The notes under the pieces were generated by a model that was not told the DNA's origin, did not search any database, and saw only the letters and a program-made list of their open reading frames with translations. A program made the position numbers and the translations under genes. A stretch of DNA of 64,000 nt, taken from positions 24,242,627 through 24,306,626 of the forward strand of contig OU862922.1 in the NCBI GenBank assembly GCA_917880885.1. The letters are read 5' to 3'. The first letter of the stretch is position 1. Each line of letters opens with the position of its first letter. Positions 54,256 through 63,966 of the stretch are shown in pieces. This stretch comes from Limnephilus marmoratus. Lineage: Eukaryota; Arthropoda; Insecta; Trichoptera; Limnephilidae.

Positions 54256-54574
54256 AGATTTTTTACATTTTTGAATCTCTATCCTTACTAATGTAAATTT
54301 TAAATTTATTATTTGCATAAAATGTAGGAAGAATTTCATTTGGTACATTCTTTGTTATGGAATTAGAAATTTTATTTTCCTCCGTTTTTTCCCTTCTTTA
54401 TCTTTTTGTACAGGATAAATTATATGATTTTATGAATTTATTCTTGTATTTTTTGTTAAGAGTGTTTTTAATTAAATTGGTGTTATATCCATTATTAATT
54501 GCAATTTGTTTAAAAATACTAAGTTAAATGGTGCCACTAAATAAGTGTGCTGTGTTTGAAGAAGTGAATTATAG

Positions 54575-55290
54575 TTGAACTAGCTGAAGTCCCCGGCGAT
54601 GCCCGGGCTTTACAAAGAGTTTTAGAAATCAAATGTAGACAGTGACCTTTCTCTTGTTTTGAAGGTCACATGTGCAAAATTTCATCAACCTCGGCAATTT
54701 AGGAGGAGGGAATGGGTACCGCCGCCCCGGGAACCTTTATTGGATAACCAACACCTCTGCCATAGATCGCCCCAAGTGGTCCGCTACGTTTGGTGATTTA
54801 GCAGGGGTGCCCGGGTTCATGGGACGAGGTTTGTCTAGGTCTTGGATGCGGATGACCACTGAACCCCAGATTCCTACCCACCCCTTAAACCCTTTTCTTT
54901 CCCAGAACTCTCCTCTCCTTCCTTTCCTTAAAAAAACCTTCCACACAGCATCCCCAAAGATGGCATAGACTCTGAGGACAATTATTTTCCTTAGGGCCTC
55001 CTGTGTGGAGCTCATGTAAAAAAAAAAATAAAATAAAACTGTAGATTTGCACACAAATCAAGTCCATACCGCCCGCTGCCAGTCCGCTCGTCCACCACAA
55101 TATATTATAGTATGTTTAAACCAATTTACAAAAAACCTTGACAAATTATATACCTAAACCTCTACCTTTAATCACTTTATCTATTGGTGAAAACCGCATG
55201 AAAATCCGTTCAGCAGTTTTTTAGTTTATCGCGAACAGACAGACAGAAGGACACGGCGGAGGACTTTAATTTATAATATGTGGAGATATA
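54575..55290 (+). repeat. Dispersed LINE-type repeat split by F1 copy j
   Basis: Begins AACTAGCTGAAGTCCCCGGC and GATGCCCGGGCTTT, and ends GAAAATCCGTTCAGCAG, GCGAACAGACAGACAGA, TAATATGTGGAGATATAAT. Blocks of this kind end many RTE-like and unclassified repeats in moths and butterflies (recall). F1 copy j (54701-55037) is inserted in it. Confidence 0.5.
54701..55037 (+). repeat. F1 SINE-like repeat, copy j (shortened middle)
   Basis: AGGAGGAGGGAATGGGTACC to GGAGCTCATGTAAAAAAAA. It shares with copy g the internal deletion at GCGGATGACC, so both come from one shorter source. Confidence 0.85.
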
Positions 55291-55294
55291 ATCG

Positions 55295-56048
55295 AATACT
55301 ATTAGTACCATATTGAACCATATTGAATGCTGGCAGAATGTACACATTAAAATTTTTTCTTTCAATTGAAACACTTAAAATAATTTATATGTCACTGGCA
55401 GAATTTATTATAAGATATGGATTAACAATATGGGGAAATACTTCTACAACCAATCTGAAACAAGTACAAGTTGTACAATACGCAATTGTAAAATTATTAG
55501 TCGTCCCTAATATTTACAAACAGAGACATGATACACCGTTGCTGTTTCAGAATGCCAAAATTTTACCAGTGAAAGCAATACTATGGCACAAAATTATAAT
55601 TCAGTATATATTTACCCCGCAGCATAAAGAGAAATTAGAACATAAATACAGCACTAGATTCACGCGCAACGACGGGTTAATAGTTCCGAAATTTAACAAT
55701 AAGTACGGACAGAGAACGTTTGAATACATCATACCGAAGATATTTAATTTATTACCTGACACTATAAAGCAATGTAATTCTATGAATAAGGTTGAATATA
55801 TGGTGAAAAATTGGCTATCGGAAAAAAAATATTTGTATTGATAATTGATTGATATGTATGTTGAATCTGTAGATATAAGATGTAAATTTTAAATGTAAAT
55901 AATCTATATGTAACTAAAATATAAGCACCTGTTGACAAGCCAATTGAATTGGCTTAGCAGGACTTGTTTGTTGATTTTAATATGTATATCTGTTCTTTCA
56001 ATAAATAAAAAAAAAAAAAAAATAAAAAAAAAAAAAAAAAAAAAAAAA
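55295..56048 (+). mobile_element. 5'-truncated LINE with long poly-A
   Basis: Encodes an open ORF2 C-terminus (55323-55841), then a 3' region with an AAGCCAATTGAATTGGCTT hairpin (55936-55954), AATAAATAAA and a poly-A of about 50 bases to 56048. The long pure poly-A suggests a young insertion. Confidence 0.8.
55323..55841 (+). CDS. LINE ORF2 C-terminal part (open, 5'-truncated)
   Basis: 172 codons. Segments: MYTLKFFLSIETLKIIYMSL, AEFIIRYGLTIWGNTS, RFTRNDGLIVPKFNN and FEYIIPKIFNLLPDTIKQCN. The order matches the C-terminal third of the LINE-1 ORF2 (YFAVCQSIIEYGIIAWGG; LPDRIKKCDS), but in a separate family. The polymerase core is not included, so the piece is not functional alone. Being free of stops, it is probably a recent insertion. 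Confidence 0.8.
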   Translation: MNAGRMYTLKFFLSIETLKIIYMSLAEFIIRYGLTIWGNTSTTNLKQVQVVQYAIVKLLVVPNIYKQRHDTPLLFQNAKILPVKAILWHKIIIQYIFTPQHKEKLEHKYSTRFTRNDGLIVPKFNNKYGQRTFEYIIPKIFNLLPDTIKQCNSMNKVEYMVKNWLSEKKYLY

Positions 56049-56404
56049 GCCTTTAGATATTTACTACGCATCAAATTCTTAATTTGTTTTTCTTCTGTTT
56101 TATAACCACCACGCTATTTAATTCATGATAATATTGTCTTGACTTCTTGGTATTACCGTCCACAATCACCTAGAACCTAGATCCCAGAATCTGCCTAAGT
56201 CTCGCTTAACTTATATGGCAATAATTCGTGCGTTCCGTATTCCCTTTCAATGGCGATACATGTCGTGTGACCCTCATAAACTGGCTGATATATAGTCATA
56301 ATTTGACAACAAAACCTCAAGGGTTCTCAAATATATCAAAACAATGTAACATTAAAATTGAAATTGAAACACTTTTTAAATTTTTTCCACTTATTTATTT
56401 CACA

Positions 56405-56445
56405 AGTACCGGTTTCATCCTATTATGGACATCTTCAGGCTGGCA
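56405..56445 (-). ncRNA. Hammerhead-like motif, PLE-4
   Basis: CTGAAGA (56438-56432, fits CTGANGA), stem II GTCC/GGAT with a 6-base loop, GAAA (56416-56413), CCGG palindrome and GTA at the cleavage site. The bases flanking the site do not pair well as stem I. Confidence 0.5.
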
Positions 56446-56683
56446 ATTGACATTCTTTTGTTACAGAATTTATACAAAATTAGGTAGGTAGGTACACAAT
56501 GTTAAGGTAGGTACATATGTTTGGGTTATTACGTTACAACTGCTCTTTAAGGTAAATATGTCATGAATAAGAAATAATAATATTTACATTGGGAAAAATA
56601 TCAAATGAAATAATAATATAACAATGGTCACGATAGCAGAATAATCAATAATTTAATAAACTAAAAATAATGAATTATCCTGC

Positions 56684-56850
56684 ATATCACGTAGGACAAA
56701 CCGGAAGAGAAGAATCAACCTGCAGAAAAGAACACCTCGTCAGTTGGGTAAATCAAAAAAAGGGGGGGGGGTTATGATCTATTGAACACAATCTTGCATT
56801 TACCAGAAAACCAAAATAATTTCTACAAAGATAGAGATGTCAAAATTCAT
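56684..56850 (+). pseudogene. Penelope GIY-YIG endonuclease relic
   Basis: Reads YHVGQTGREESTCRKEHLVS, the YVGQTGR---TR--EH pattern of Penelope endonucleases, then WVNQKK, a poly-G run, and stop. Downstream LPENQNNFYKDRDVK is in another frame. Confidence 0.55.
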
Positions 56851-57114
56851 TAACGTAACATTATTTATTATCACTTCATATTTATATCTAATTAAAATTT
56901 CAATATAGTTAGAGGTGTAGTTGTTTCCACGTGGTCTTTTCCATTTTCCGCCTCTCATAACTGTAATAATAAAGTATTTATAGGTACATTAAAAACACAA
57001 TAAAAAAATACTCTTTTAAATATTCAATCTTCGTTTTAGCATTAATCATTTGAACATTCAGTACTTATTTACTAGCGCGGACCTGTGAAAGGTAAGGCGC
57101 GTTTTCATTCCGCA
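56851..57114. other. AT-rich gap, nothing assigned
   Basis: No feature seen between the Penelope fragment and the short array at 57.1 kb. Confidence 0.3.
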
Positions 57115-57195
57115 ACAAAATATCCCCGACCAAATATCCTCCAACAAAATATCCTACGAACAAAACATCCCCTAACAAAATATCTACTAAAACTT
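57115..57195. repeat. Degenerate array of CAAAATATCC units
   Basis: Five units of 14-18 bases built on AACAAAATATCC (ending variously CCCGACC, TCCAA, TACGAA, CCTA). Period and looseness resemble the arrays at 24.0 and 59.9 kb. Confidence 0.7.
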
Positions 57196-57636
57196 AAACT
57201 AACGTGACATAACAAAACAATGGGACCAAAATAAAACAGATAACAATAATTTATTAAAAATCTGAAAGAGTCTTTCGTCTACTTAAAAAACAGGAATTCA
57301 TTTTGGTGTACAGAGCGAAAGAGCGAATGTATTTGAAGTCATCCAGGTTAATAATTCCATATAAATCCAAAATCTCAAAATTCCTTCAGGGGTTAAGATT
57401 TTGACAGAACAAGTTTGGTGTTTGCGAAATCTTCGAAAATCATAATGTACAAAAATTCCTCAACTCATATTTGTGGTTTGTAGCCCACATATGGCGGCAC
57501 GCAACCTGCATCTCTGTGGGTGGTTCCTTGTAGGACAATGTCGCCATTCGGAGGTCTGGGCCTCAATTCTCCAATAGCGATCAAGAGTTATTCGTTTTGC
57601 GTCATCTACGAATGAAAAATTACGCATCGTCTAGAC

Positions 57637-57920
57637 CAGTGGTTCCCAAAGTGGTCCGTACGGACCCCCAGGATCATCCGGGGGTCCGTGGAAAATAAAA
57701 ATTGATTTGGGGTTCCCGGAACGACGTCAGGGCGTCCGCGGCAAGGTTTTGACACATTTTTTTTCATATGGAAGTTTCGTCGGGGAGGGGCGTAATGGGA
57801 TGGGATGAGGCGGGATGTTTCGCCCCACCCCATCCTACCCCGTTCCACCCACCCCGGAGTTCGTTGGCCAAATCAGTTTTGTATAGGGGTCCGTGAGCCA
57901 AAAGAGTTTGGGAACCACTG
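57637..57920. mobile_element. hAT-type MITE
   Basis: Exact 8-bp duplication GTCTAGAC (57629-57636 and 57921-57928). The ends CAGTGGTTCCCAAA and TTTGGGAACCACTG are a perfect 14-bp inverted pair. The interior has GGTCCGTACGGACCCCC and AGGGGTCCGTGAGCCAAA. The sequence CAGTGGTTCCCAAA is a common animal hAT terminus. Confidence 0.95.
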
Positions 57921-57984
57921 GTCTAGACGAACTTTGTCGAACGTTTCATTTATACGTATTCTTCAATGTCGAATGGTTGAAGAG

Positions 57985-58068
57985 ATGAGTATATTTGCAG
58001 CCCTGCGAATATTGTCAGTGATTCTGATGTTTTTGACGTCTCTATGTTGTGAATTTGAAATTACGACC
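57985..58068 (+). CDS. Candidate signal-peptide first exon
   Basis: ATG (57985) opens 28 codons: MSIFAALRILSVILMFLTS, then LCCEFEITT, ending exactly at GTAAGTATT (58069), a near-perfect splice donor, in phase 0. The peptide has one Arg and then a 12-residue hydrophobic core with small residues (S, C, C) at a plausible cleavage point. I recognise no family. A minus-strand frame (58269-58042, MADLLAMLAAIHNVEQ) overlaps and is an alternative reading. Confidence 0.4.
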
Positions 58069-58100
58069 GTAAGTATTTTCTTCGAAATGGCTGGCGGGTA

Positions 58101-58799
58101 AAAAATGTAATGCTGCTAACACCTGCAAAAGCAACAGATTAATTAAGAAGTTAATTTTGGGGTGAAAACTATCTATCCTCCGGCGAAACGTTCTTGTTGG
58201 TCTCAAAGCATCTGCTTTAGCTTGCTCTACATTATGTATTGCAGCCAACATCGCCAGTAAATCAGCCATGGAACCTTAAAACAAGCAAATGTACGATGCC
58301 TATCATTTAGCGCTAGAGAAACAATCTTAGGTAAGGATTCAACTTAAATTAGATTATAACAGTTGTTCGAGTGGAATTACTTTTGACATTTGGCGTCCAA
58401 GTGTGTACCTTCGACGAGACTCCAGAAAAACAAAGTCGACTAATATATTACGTATTTTTTATGGCGATTGCGAGCGATGTCGATTGGAGAATTGAGCCCC
58501 AGATGAATAACATTTCTTAAATATTTAATCCCGAAGGAACACGATTTCAAGTGGCGGGCACCGGCCATGTTCAAATATATAAGGTTCGTGATTGGCTGAA
58601 ATATCGGACGCTCCTGGCTTTTTAAGGACAACATTTTGTTACAAGTAGACAAATTAAGAGACAGAATTTAATCAGAATAAATCGGAACGCGTTGTTGAGG
58701 ATAACTATTACAATAAGTATTTTGTTCCAATTATCTTCCTGTAGATAAATGAAATGTTAAATAACCCCAAGAAATTACTTAAGTTAATAAATAACAACG
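58101..58799. other. Stretch without supported gene
   Basis: Moderately AT-rich. The minus-strand frame 58042-58269 has a favourable start context (CCATGG) but no motif I know. Confidence 0.3.
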
Positions 58800-58940
58800 T
58801 TAGGATTTTAGATTTTCACGACCAAAAATATTTTTATTTTTTGTTTTTGGGTTATTATGCCGTGTTGCGCTACCTCCTTCTTTAGCCAACGTTTCGGACA
58901 GCGTTGCAGTGTCCATCATCAGGGCAGATGTGTGACAAAA
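58800..58940 (-). mobile_element. PLE-2 element end with intact hammerhead-like core
   Basis: On the minus strand: ACATCTGCC, CTGATGA (58922-58916), unpaired T, stem II GGACA/TGTCC, GAAA (58895-58892), CG, GTT, GGCTAAAGAAGGAGG, then CGCAACACGGCATAATAACC and a reversed CGTGAAAATC end. It matches the 32.9 kb copy almost base for base around the core. Stem I GCC/GGC is intact. Confidence 0.7.
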
Positions 58941-59210
58941 ACAAAAAACAAAAATTACAACGTTGTTTCAAGTAGACAAATATAAAGAGACCCGTATAAC
59001 GCTGTTCTGAATTACTGTTCCGGTCACGGAGGAAAGAATAGAGTTATAATTCATCATCAGTGTCATCACCAACTACCTATATTATGGTTCCAGTTTAAGA
59101 ATTACGAAAAAACAAGTACAAAACACTTTTGCCTTTTTCGTAAGTTTATGCACAAAATTTATGTTTTTATGTTTCAACAAAAACCAAGTTTAAAAAAAAT
59201 CATTTTGACC

Positions 59211-59400
59211 GGTCAGTGGCTGAGTTGGCATCGCATTTGAGTCCCAGCCAGGCGTCCGTGTTATTGTTTCGTGTTCGATTCCTCGGCTGCCTAAGTCCTC
59301 CATCAAGACACAAGCAATATGTTCCGCTTATTATGGTGGTGGTATGAGATGTTATTATTTTTTGGAACCCGGGAATATTTGTCTTTCCTTAAAAAAATAA
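59211..59400 (+). repeat. tRNA-derived SINE (SINE B), copy 2
   Basis: Head with an A-box-like CAGTGGCTGAGTTGGCATC and a B box GTGTTCGATTCC about 45 bases on, then CGGCTGCCTAAGTCCTCCAT, a body with ATGGTGGTGGTATGAGAT and ACCCGGGAATATTTG, and AAAAAAATAAAAAA. A second copy lies at 34.4 kb. Confidence 0.65.
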
Positions 59401-59589
59401 AAAATTGGCTTTTCAAATCTTTTTTTTTCACGAAGGTGTTCGTAATAAAAAAACAATGGTTTTATATGGTTTACAATTGCATTAAATTAAAAATGTAGAG
59501 CGAATGAAAAAAGAAAATACTTAGTGTGAGAAGAATACCTGACGCAAATGTAAATGGAAGAAGAAGTCACAACAAGGCACGATCAAGTG

Positions 59590-59760
59590 AATCAGATACT
59601 TAAGACGGCCATGTCAAAAGTCAGAATAATAGAAGAGTATGTATGAGACGATGTATGAATGTGAGTGAGGCAAAGAGTGTGTGCCAAGAACGAGTTGTTT
59701 AGCGCTCCGTCCTCTCTGCCTACCCCTGCGGGGAAACGACGTGATGGTTACTTAGTTATG
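59590..59760 (+). pseudogene. LINE reverse transcriptase C-terminal fragment
   Basis: RVCMRRCMNVSEAKSVCQER, stop, then RSVLSAYPCGE. This corresponds to the pattern ACMKR-M-V-EA--VC-DR--WR-VV-AYP at the end of certain moth LINEs (recall). The W codon has become TAG. It parallels 21.0 kb. Confidence 0.55.
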
Positions 59761-59879
59761 ATAAAAAAATCTGAAATTATGTTTTGATATGAAAGATTAA
59801 TTTACGTTTTATGTTAAACATTGAATTTATTATAAAATGACGATATTATTTGGATATTCATTTGGATTCCATGACAATT

Positions 59880-59990
59880 GACCCTCTGATAGTTGTTGCC
59901 CCGTTGGCCTGCCGAAAGGTGATCCCCGGACGGTTGACCCCCCGTACAGTTGATTCCCCGGACAGTTGATCCCTCGGACAGTTGTCCCCG
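59880..59990. repeat. Degenerate 16-bp array of ACAGTTGATCCCC units
   Basis: Six or seven units such as GGACGGTTGACCCCC, GTACAGTTGATTCCCC, GGACAGTTGATCCCTC and GGACAGTTGTCCCC. Confidence 0.75.
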
Positions 59991-60310
59991 AAGGAGTATG
60001 CAGCGAGGATATATGGCCGAATAATAAAATACGATATACTTATATATGCAGTCGGTTTAGGGAAATACAGTATATCTACTTACACACTATATAACTAATG
60101 TCCCCGGAGGGCTTTTGCAGAGAGGATCTACAAAACAGTATAACAAAAGTCGAAACTTATACTCGTCATATACGTGCGTCGTGAGTGGAAATCTGCAATA
60201 CAAATATTTTTTCTATTCGTGCCCCCGAAGGAGTATGCAGTGATGATTTACTGCCTAATAAGAAAAGACGACATACTTATATATACAGTCGGCTTCGGGA
60301 AAATTTACTA
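59985..60310. repeat. Direct repeat of ~80 bp, 235 bp apart
   Basis: CCCCGAAGGAGTATGCAG, then ATACTTATATATGCAGTCGG, occurs at 59986-60056 and, with changes, at 60222-60294. A shorter relative (TCCCCGGAGGGCTTTTGCAG) starts at about 60100. Confidence 0.7.
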
Positions 60311-61700
60311 CGGTAACCTACGAGTACTTGTACATTATAATAGGCGCTGCCTCAATTATTACTTAATTTTAAAACTATTAACTATACTTGCATTCTGCTT
60401 CATAACACGGTATACAGGGACATTTGGAGATCCAGTTTCGTTTATTTAAACGTAGAATCGTTCTTTCAAAAGCCTTGAAGGAATAACCATACGTTACTTA
60501 AACCAGGGCGGAAAATTGGTAAGCGCCCTTCAAATGTTAAGTGAGGTTTTTGTTGCTGGAAAATTATAATTAGATTGGTTGGAATATCTTGTATTATAGT
60601 TTGATTCAAAAATATTATTTATTTTTATAATAGGAGGATACGTGTTTGGCGCATAATAATGACGCATGGGTTTCGACTTCTAGGCAAATAAATAGTGCCA
60701 ATAAGTTTGATTCCTGAAACATCCCTAAAAGAAATACTTACAATTATGCTTTCAAGATTCGCATGATATATATTTTTTTGATTTTTTCTTACAATATTAA
60801 ACTTTAAAATGACAGTAAAGCTATCGTGAATTGATTCGATTAATTAATAAATATACAACTTTCCAAAAAGGAACTTATAATGATACATACTCTTACATGC
60901 CTAATGTTTTTATCATTTGTCTCAAATTGACGGACTCCATAATAGGAACAAGACAATTTGATAAATATTTTAGTAAATATGTAATTTAACGCATTCATCG
61001 TCAATAACATGAAAATCTCTCTTTTTTTGATGTACAGTAGATACCATATAATATCACAGAAAACATCCCTTTGAAATAAAGCCGTTGAATTTAACGTTCT
61101 AAAATTCCTTGAAAGCTTTAAGTTCTGTTGTATTCTAAGAATCACCCAAACTAAATCATTTCTCGGGCTAAGCTCCGCGAAACAGACATATTTGGAATGA
61201 ATTAGGACATTGTTTGTCAGTCGGTCTTTTTGTCCCAGATAATTAATCAAAATCCGGTCAAAGTTAGAGACAGACAGTAGCGTTTAGTGCTCATTAAACA
61301 ATTTAAAGAAGCCTGAGAAACGATTAAGAATTTTGATGTGGATAATTCACTACTAAATTGGACGAAAAAAAATCTAAAAAATTGTTTAAAATTTTCATGA
61401 CTCTTTTTTAATATCACCATTTTCTGTAGTTTTTTTTTTTATTTAAAGTATAATTTCCGAAGATAAAGAAGATCGAAGAAGCTTAGTTAGATTTTCATCA
61501 CACACATCTTCATTTCAAACTAGTTACGACATATAATTGTGTAAAAATAAGCAATTCTTACAATTCTCCAGACTTTCAAAATAAATTTTAACTCAACTTT
61601 GGCAATAATGTTCTTATAAATGTAAAACCAACAGTGAAGAGGGTAGCAAAGGTAAAGTCATGCAATGTCCAGTGTTTTAAATAAAATATCCTCCACGTGC
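60311..61700. other. AT-rich stretch, nothing assigned
   Basis: The longest frame (60840-61250, minus) shows no recognisable domain or splice context. No repeat boundary recognised. Confidence 0.3.
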
Positions 61701-61709
61701 AAAGTCGAG

Positions 61710-61750
61710 AGTTAGATGAGAGGTCTGGGTTCGAGTCCCAGTTGCGACCA
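61710..61750 (+). repeat. tRNA 3'-half-like sequence
   Basis: CTGGGTTCGAGTCCCAG is a perfect T-arm with B box, followed by TTGCGACCA as an acceptor 3' strand with CCA. No matching 5' half lies upstream, so it is a tRNA fragment or SINE relic, not a gene. Confidence 0.45.
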
Positions 61751-62214
61751 TTGTCTTTTTTCTGTTTTCTGTGTCTTGTTCTCTATCATATTTTCGTTTA
61801 GTTTATTATTGTTATCTTCTTATTCAATGATATATTACGTTGATGGGAATAACGTTCAAAAGTTATAAAAGAAAGTTTTTCTTATAAAAAAATTGAATAT
61901 TATTATGCTATCACATTTTTTAGATCTATCGTAATTATTATATTATAATCTATGGGTTATAGAATAATTCAAGAAAAAACAGCATGTTTTTGAAAATGAA
62001 AGAAACAAAACTTTATATTCCCTTGATATGAATAATTTCACAATCATCGATCTGAGACTTTAGTTGCTTTTTTTAAATTTCTTGTCGGTGTTATGGTACC
62101 TAAAAAATTTTCAAGCTGAAATTTGCTCGTTCCTTGTCAAGAATTTAAGCGTTTACCGTATTTCAGTCGGTAATTCCACGTTATCCGTGTTATTACAGTA
62201 TAAAGTAATGTAGG

Positions 62215-62300
62215 ATGCAGTGTGGAGTGTGGAGTGTGGAGTGCAGGGTAATGCAAGGGACACGGAATGCACTGCAGACTGCAGCCTACAAGGAGTGCAG
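62215..62300. repeat. GTGGAGT microsatellite with GCAGCCTACA repeat
   Basis: Four GTGGAGT-type units (62221-62247) followed by two AGTGCAG or CTGCAGCCTACA blocks. Confidence 0.7.
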
Positions 62301-62769
62301 CCTACATGTACCAGGCCCGCAGGCTGCGCAGGAGATACCGGGCTCGGGCTCGGGAGGCACTACTTATCTCGGATCAGGATAATATGAGATATAACGTACG
62401 AGGGCGAACACCGAAAGCTGATATTTAACTAGAATTTTACTGAGAATTGCGAGCTGTTCAGAACGAAAGAACACTTTTATATGGATTATTTCTGAAGTTT
62501 TAACTTGGATTAAACACTTTGAAGCTTTGTTCAAACCGCATACTTAACAGAAAAAAATACCAAGTCATTCTCAACAGATCGCAGATATAAACCTAAGATT
62601 ATCCAAGCGTAGATCAATTATTTCTGAGTGAGAAACTTGTACCTCGCTTAGCCTATGTTAATAATTATAAGTATATAATACCTATAGTACTTTTAAAATG
62701 CTAATTTGTGAATGAATTCAAGAAACTTTGAAACGTTAACCGGTAAGAAATCTATCTATCTATCTAAAT
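62301..62769. other. Stretch without supported gene
   Basis: Contains a GC-rich patch at 62310-62360 and a CTAT microsatellite near 62750. Nothing else recognised. Confidence 0.35.
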
Positions 62770-63130
62770 AAATCTATTAAATCTATCTATATATATATAA
62801 ATATACATGAATCGCCGTAATGTATGTACGCGCATGACTTCCAAACAACAGCACCAAATTGGATAATTCTTTTTTATTGTGTTCGTTATTATCAGGACAA
62901 GGTTTGTATAAAATTACCGGTGAGCTCTGGCATTATGAAATTTGTATAAAAAATTGCAAAATATGGCACGCGAGCTGTTTGAAAACTGAATGTACCGGGA
63001 CTGAATGTATGGAATGTGGGAAGGGGGAGGGGAACACGGGAAGAAGGTTCGTGGGAGGGGGGGAGGGGAATCCGGGAAGGGGGTTTGCGGGACGAGGGAA
63101 GGGGGAGTGTTTAATTCCAGAAACCTTTTA
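62770..63130 (+). repeat. G-rich Helitron-like repeat, copy 2
   Basis: ATATATAAATATACATGAAT, CCGTAATGTATGTACGCGC, ACAGCACCAAATTGG, GGTGAGCTCTGGC, TACCGGGACTGAATG and a G/A-rich tract (63010-63110). The upstream part is arranged like the start of the Helitron at 53.0 kb. A clean 3' CTRR is not evident. The G-rich frames are artefacts. Confidence 0.45.
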
Positions 63131-63920
63131 TTACACATTTTAACTAGAATTTTTACCTAAATAACATTACTTATTACTACATTAAAATTTTAATCTTACT
63201 AACTTGTTAAATTTACTGTATTTCCGACAATCAATGCGAAATATTTTAGAAAAAAAATTCTTATAATTGATTTTAATTCACCAACGGAGTAAGACCTCCT
63301 GAAAAAGGTTCCCTTCGAACAATACTCGAACTTTTAGCGTGTGCACACGACGGATTAGGTTCAGTAAAGATATATGTTTATTAAATAAGTATTTAGGTAT
63401 ATTTAAATACGAGGGTATTTACATAAAATAGTCCCAGCGAGGACTCGTACGGATGCCGAAAAAGACAAAAGACACTAGAACGACGACGATCTCTGGTCGG
63501 GCCTAGTACACTTAAAAATCTTATGATTCCAGATGCAATTTTGATTTTGATTTAAAAATAATAGAAAATTATAAACATACTTTTAGGACGCGAGGTCTAC
63601 ACTGTTCACAGAACTACCAATTTTCCCTGTTTGTTCTGTCTATGCAAAAAAATAAAAAGTCCCTGCTCAGTAAATACTGTACAGTAAGAAAATTATTGTA
63701 AAATTTGTAGCCATTAAGTATTCACATTAGGCCAGGGGCCTACTTTCACTTACACAAGCAAGTAATGAACGTACACACACACGAACAACTTCAGAAGTAA
63801 ATTTTTTTTAACACATCTCTCAGCCTCACGGTTAATACGGAATATTTCTCATTAAATACATAGATAGATTTAAAAAAAAATGAAATAATTAAACTTTGTA
63901 TAAACCACTTATATGATGCG
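63131..63920. other. AT-rich stretch, nothing assigned
   Basis: No supported feature. A GC patch at 63430-63510 (GTCCCAGCGAGGACTCGTACG, CGACGACGATC) has no open frame worth calling. Confidence 0.3.
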
Positions 63921-63921
63921 C

Positions 63922-63966
63922 AAATCCGACCGGTTTCGGAACAAACGTTCCTTTGTCAGGGAAAGC
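63922..63966 (-). ncRNA. Hammerhead-like motif (family PLE-5)
   Basis: CTGACAA (63959-63953; consensus CTGANGA, G lost), unpaired A, perfect stem II GGAAC/GTTCC with GTTT loop, GAAA (63937-63934), CCGG palindrome, GTC at the cleavage site. Stem I pairs TCC with GGA. Confidence 0.5.

Larger units (their letters stand above)
53881..54260 (-). mobile_element. Penelope-like 3' fragment (family PLE-1), sister of 2.9 kb copy
   Basis: Minus strand order: GIY-YIG endonuclease relic (54250-54060), 3' untranslated region, hammerhead-like motif (53946-53905). This colinear arrangement links the hammerhead to Penelope-type coding sequence. Confidence 0.65.
56380..56850. mobile_element. Penelope-like fragment (family PLE-4) with hammerhead and endonuclease relic
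   Basis: The left end matches the outer part of the 30.6/31.5 kb arms (TATTTCACAAGTACCGGTTTC against TATTTCATCAGGACCGG). It carries a hammerhead-like motif on the minus strand and, 250 bases on, a GIY-YIG relic on the plus strand. Opposite orientations fit an inverted 5' terminal repeat as known for some Penelope elements. Confidence 0.6.

Noticed and set aside
58042..58269. Minus-strand gene starting MADLLAMLAAIHNVEQ
   Set aside because: Start context is good, but there is no domain, donor site or neighbour support; kept only as an alternative to the plus-strand exon.
61710..61750. Complete tRNA gene
   Set aside because: The T-arm and 3' acceptor strand are convincing, but no complementary 5' acceptor strand or D-arm lies upstream.
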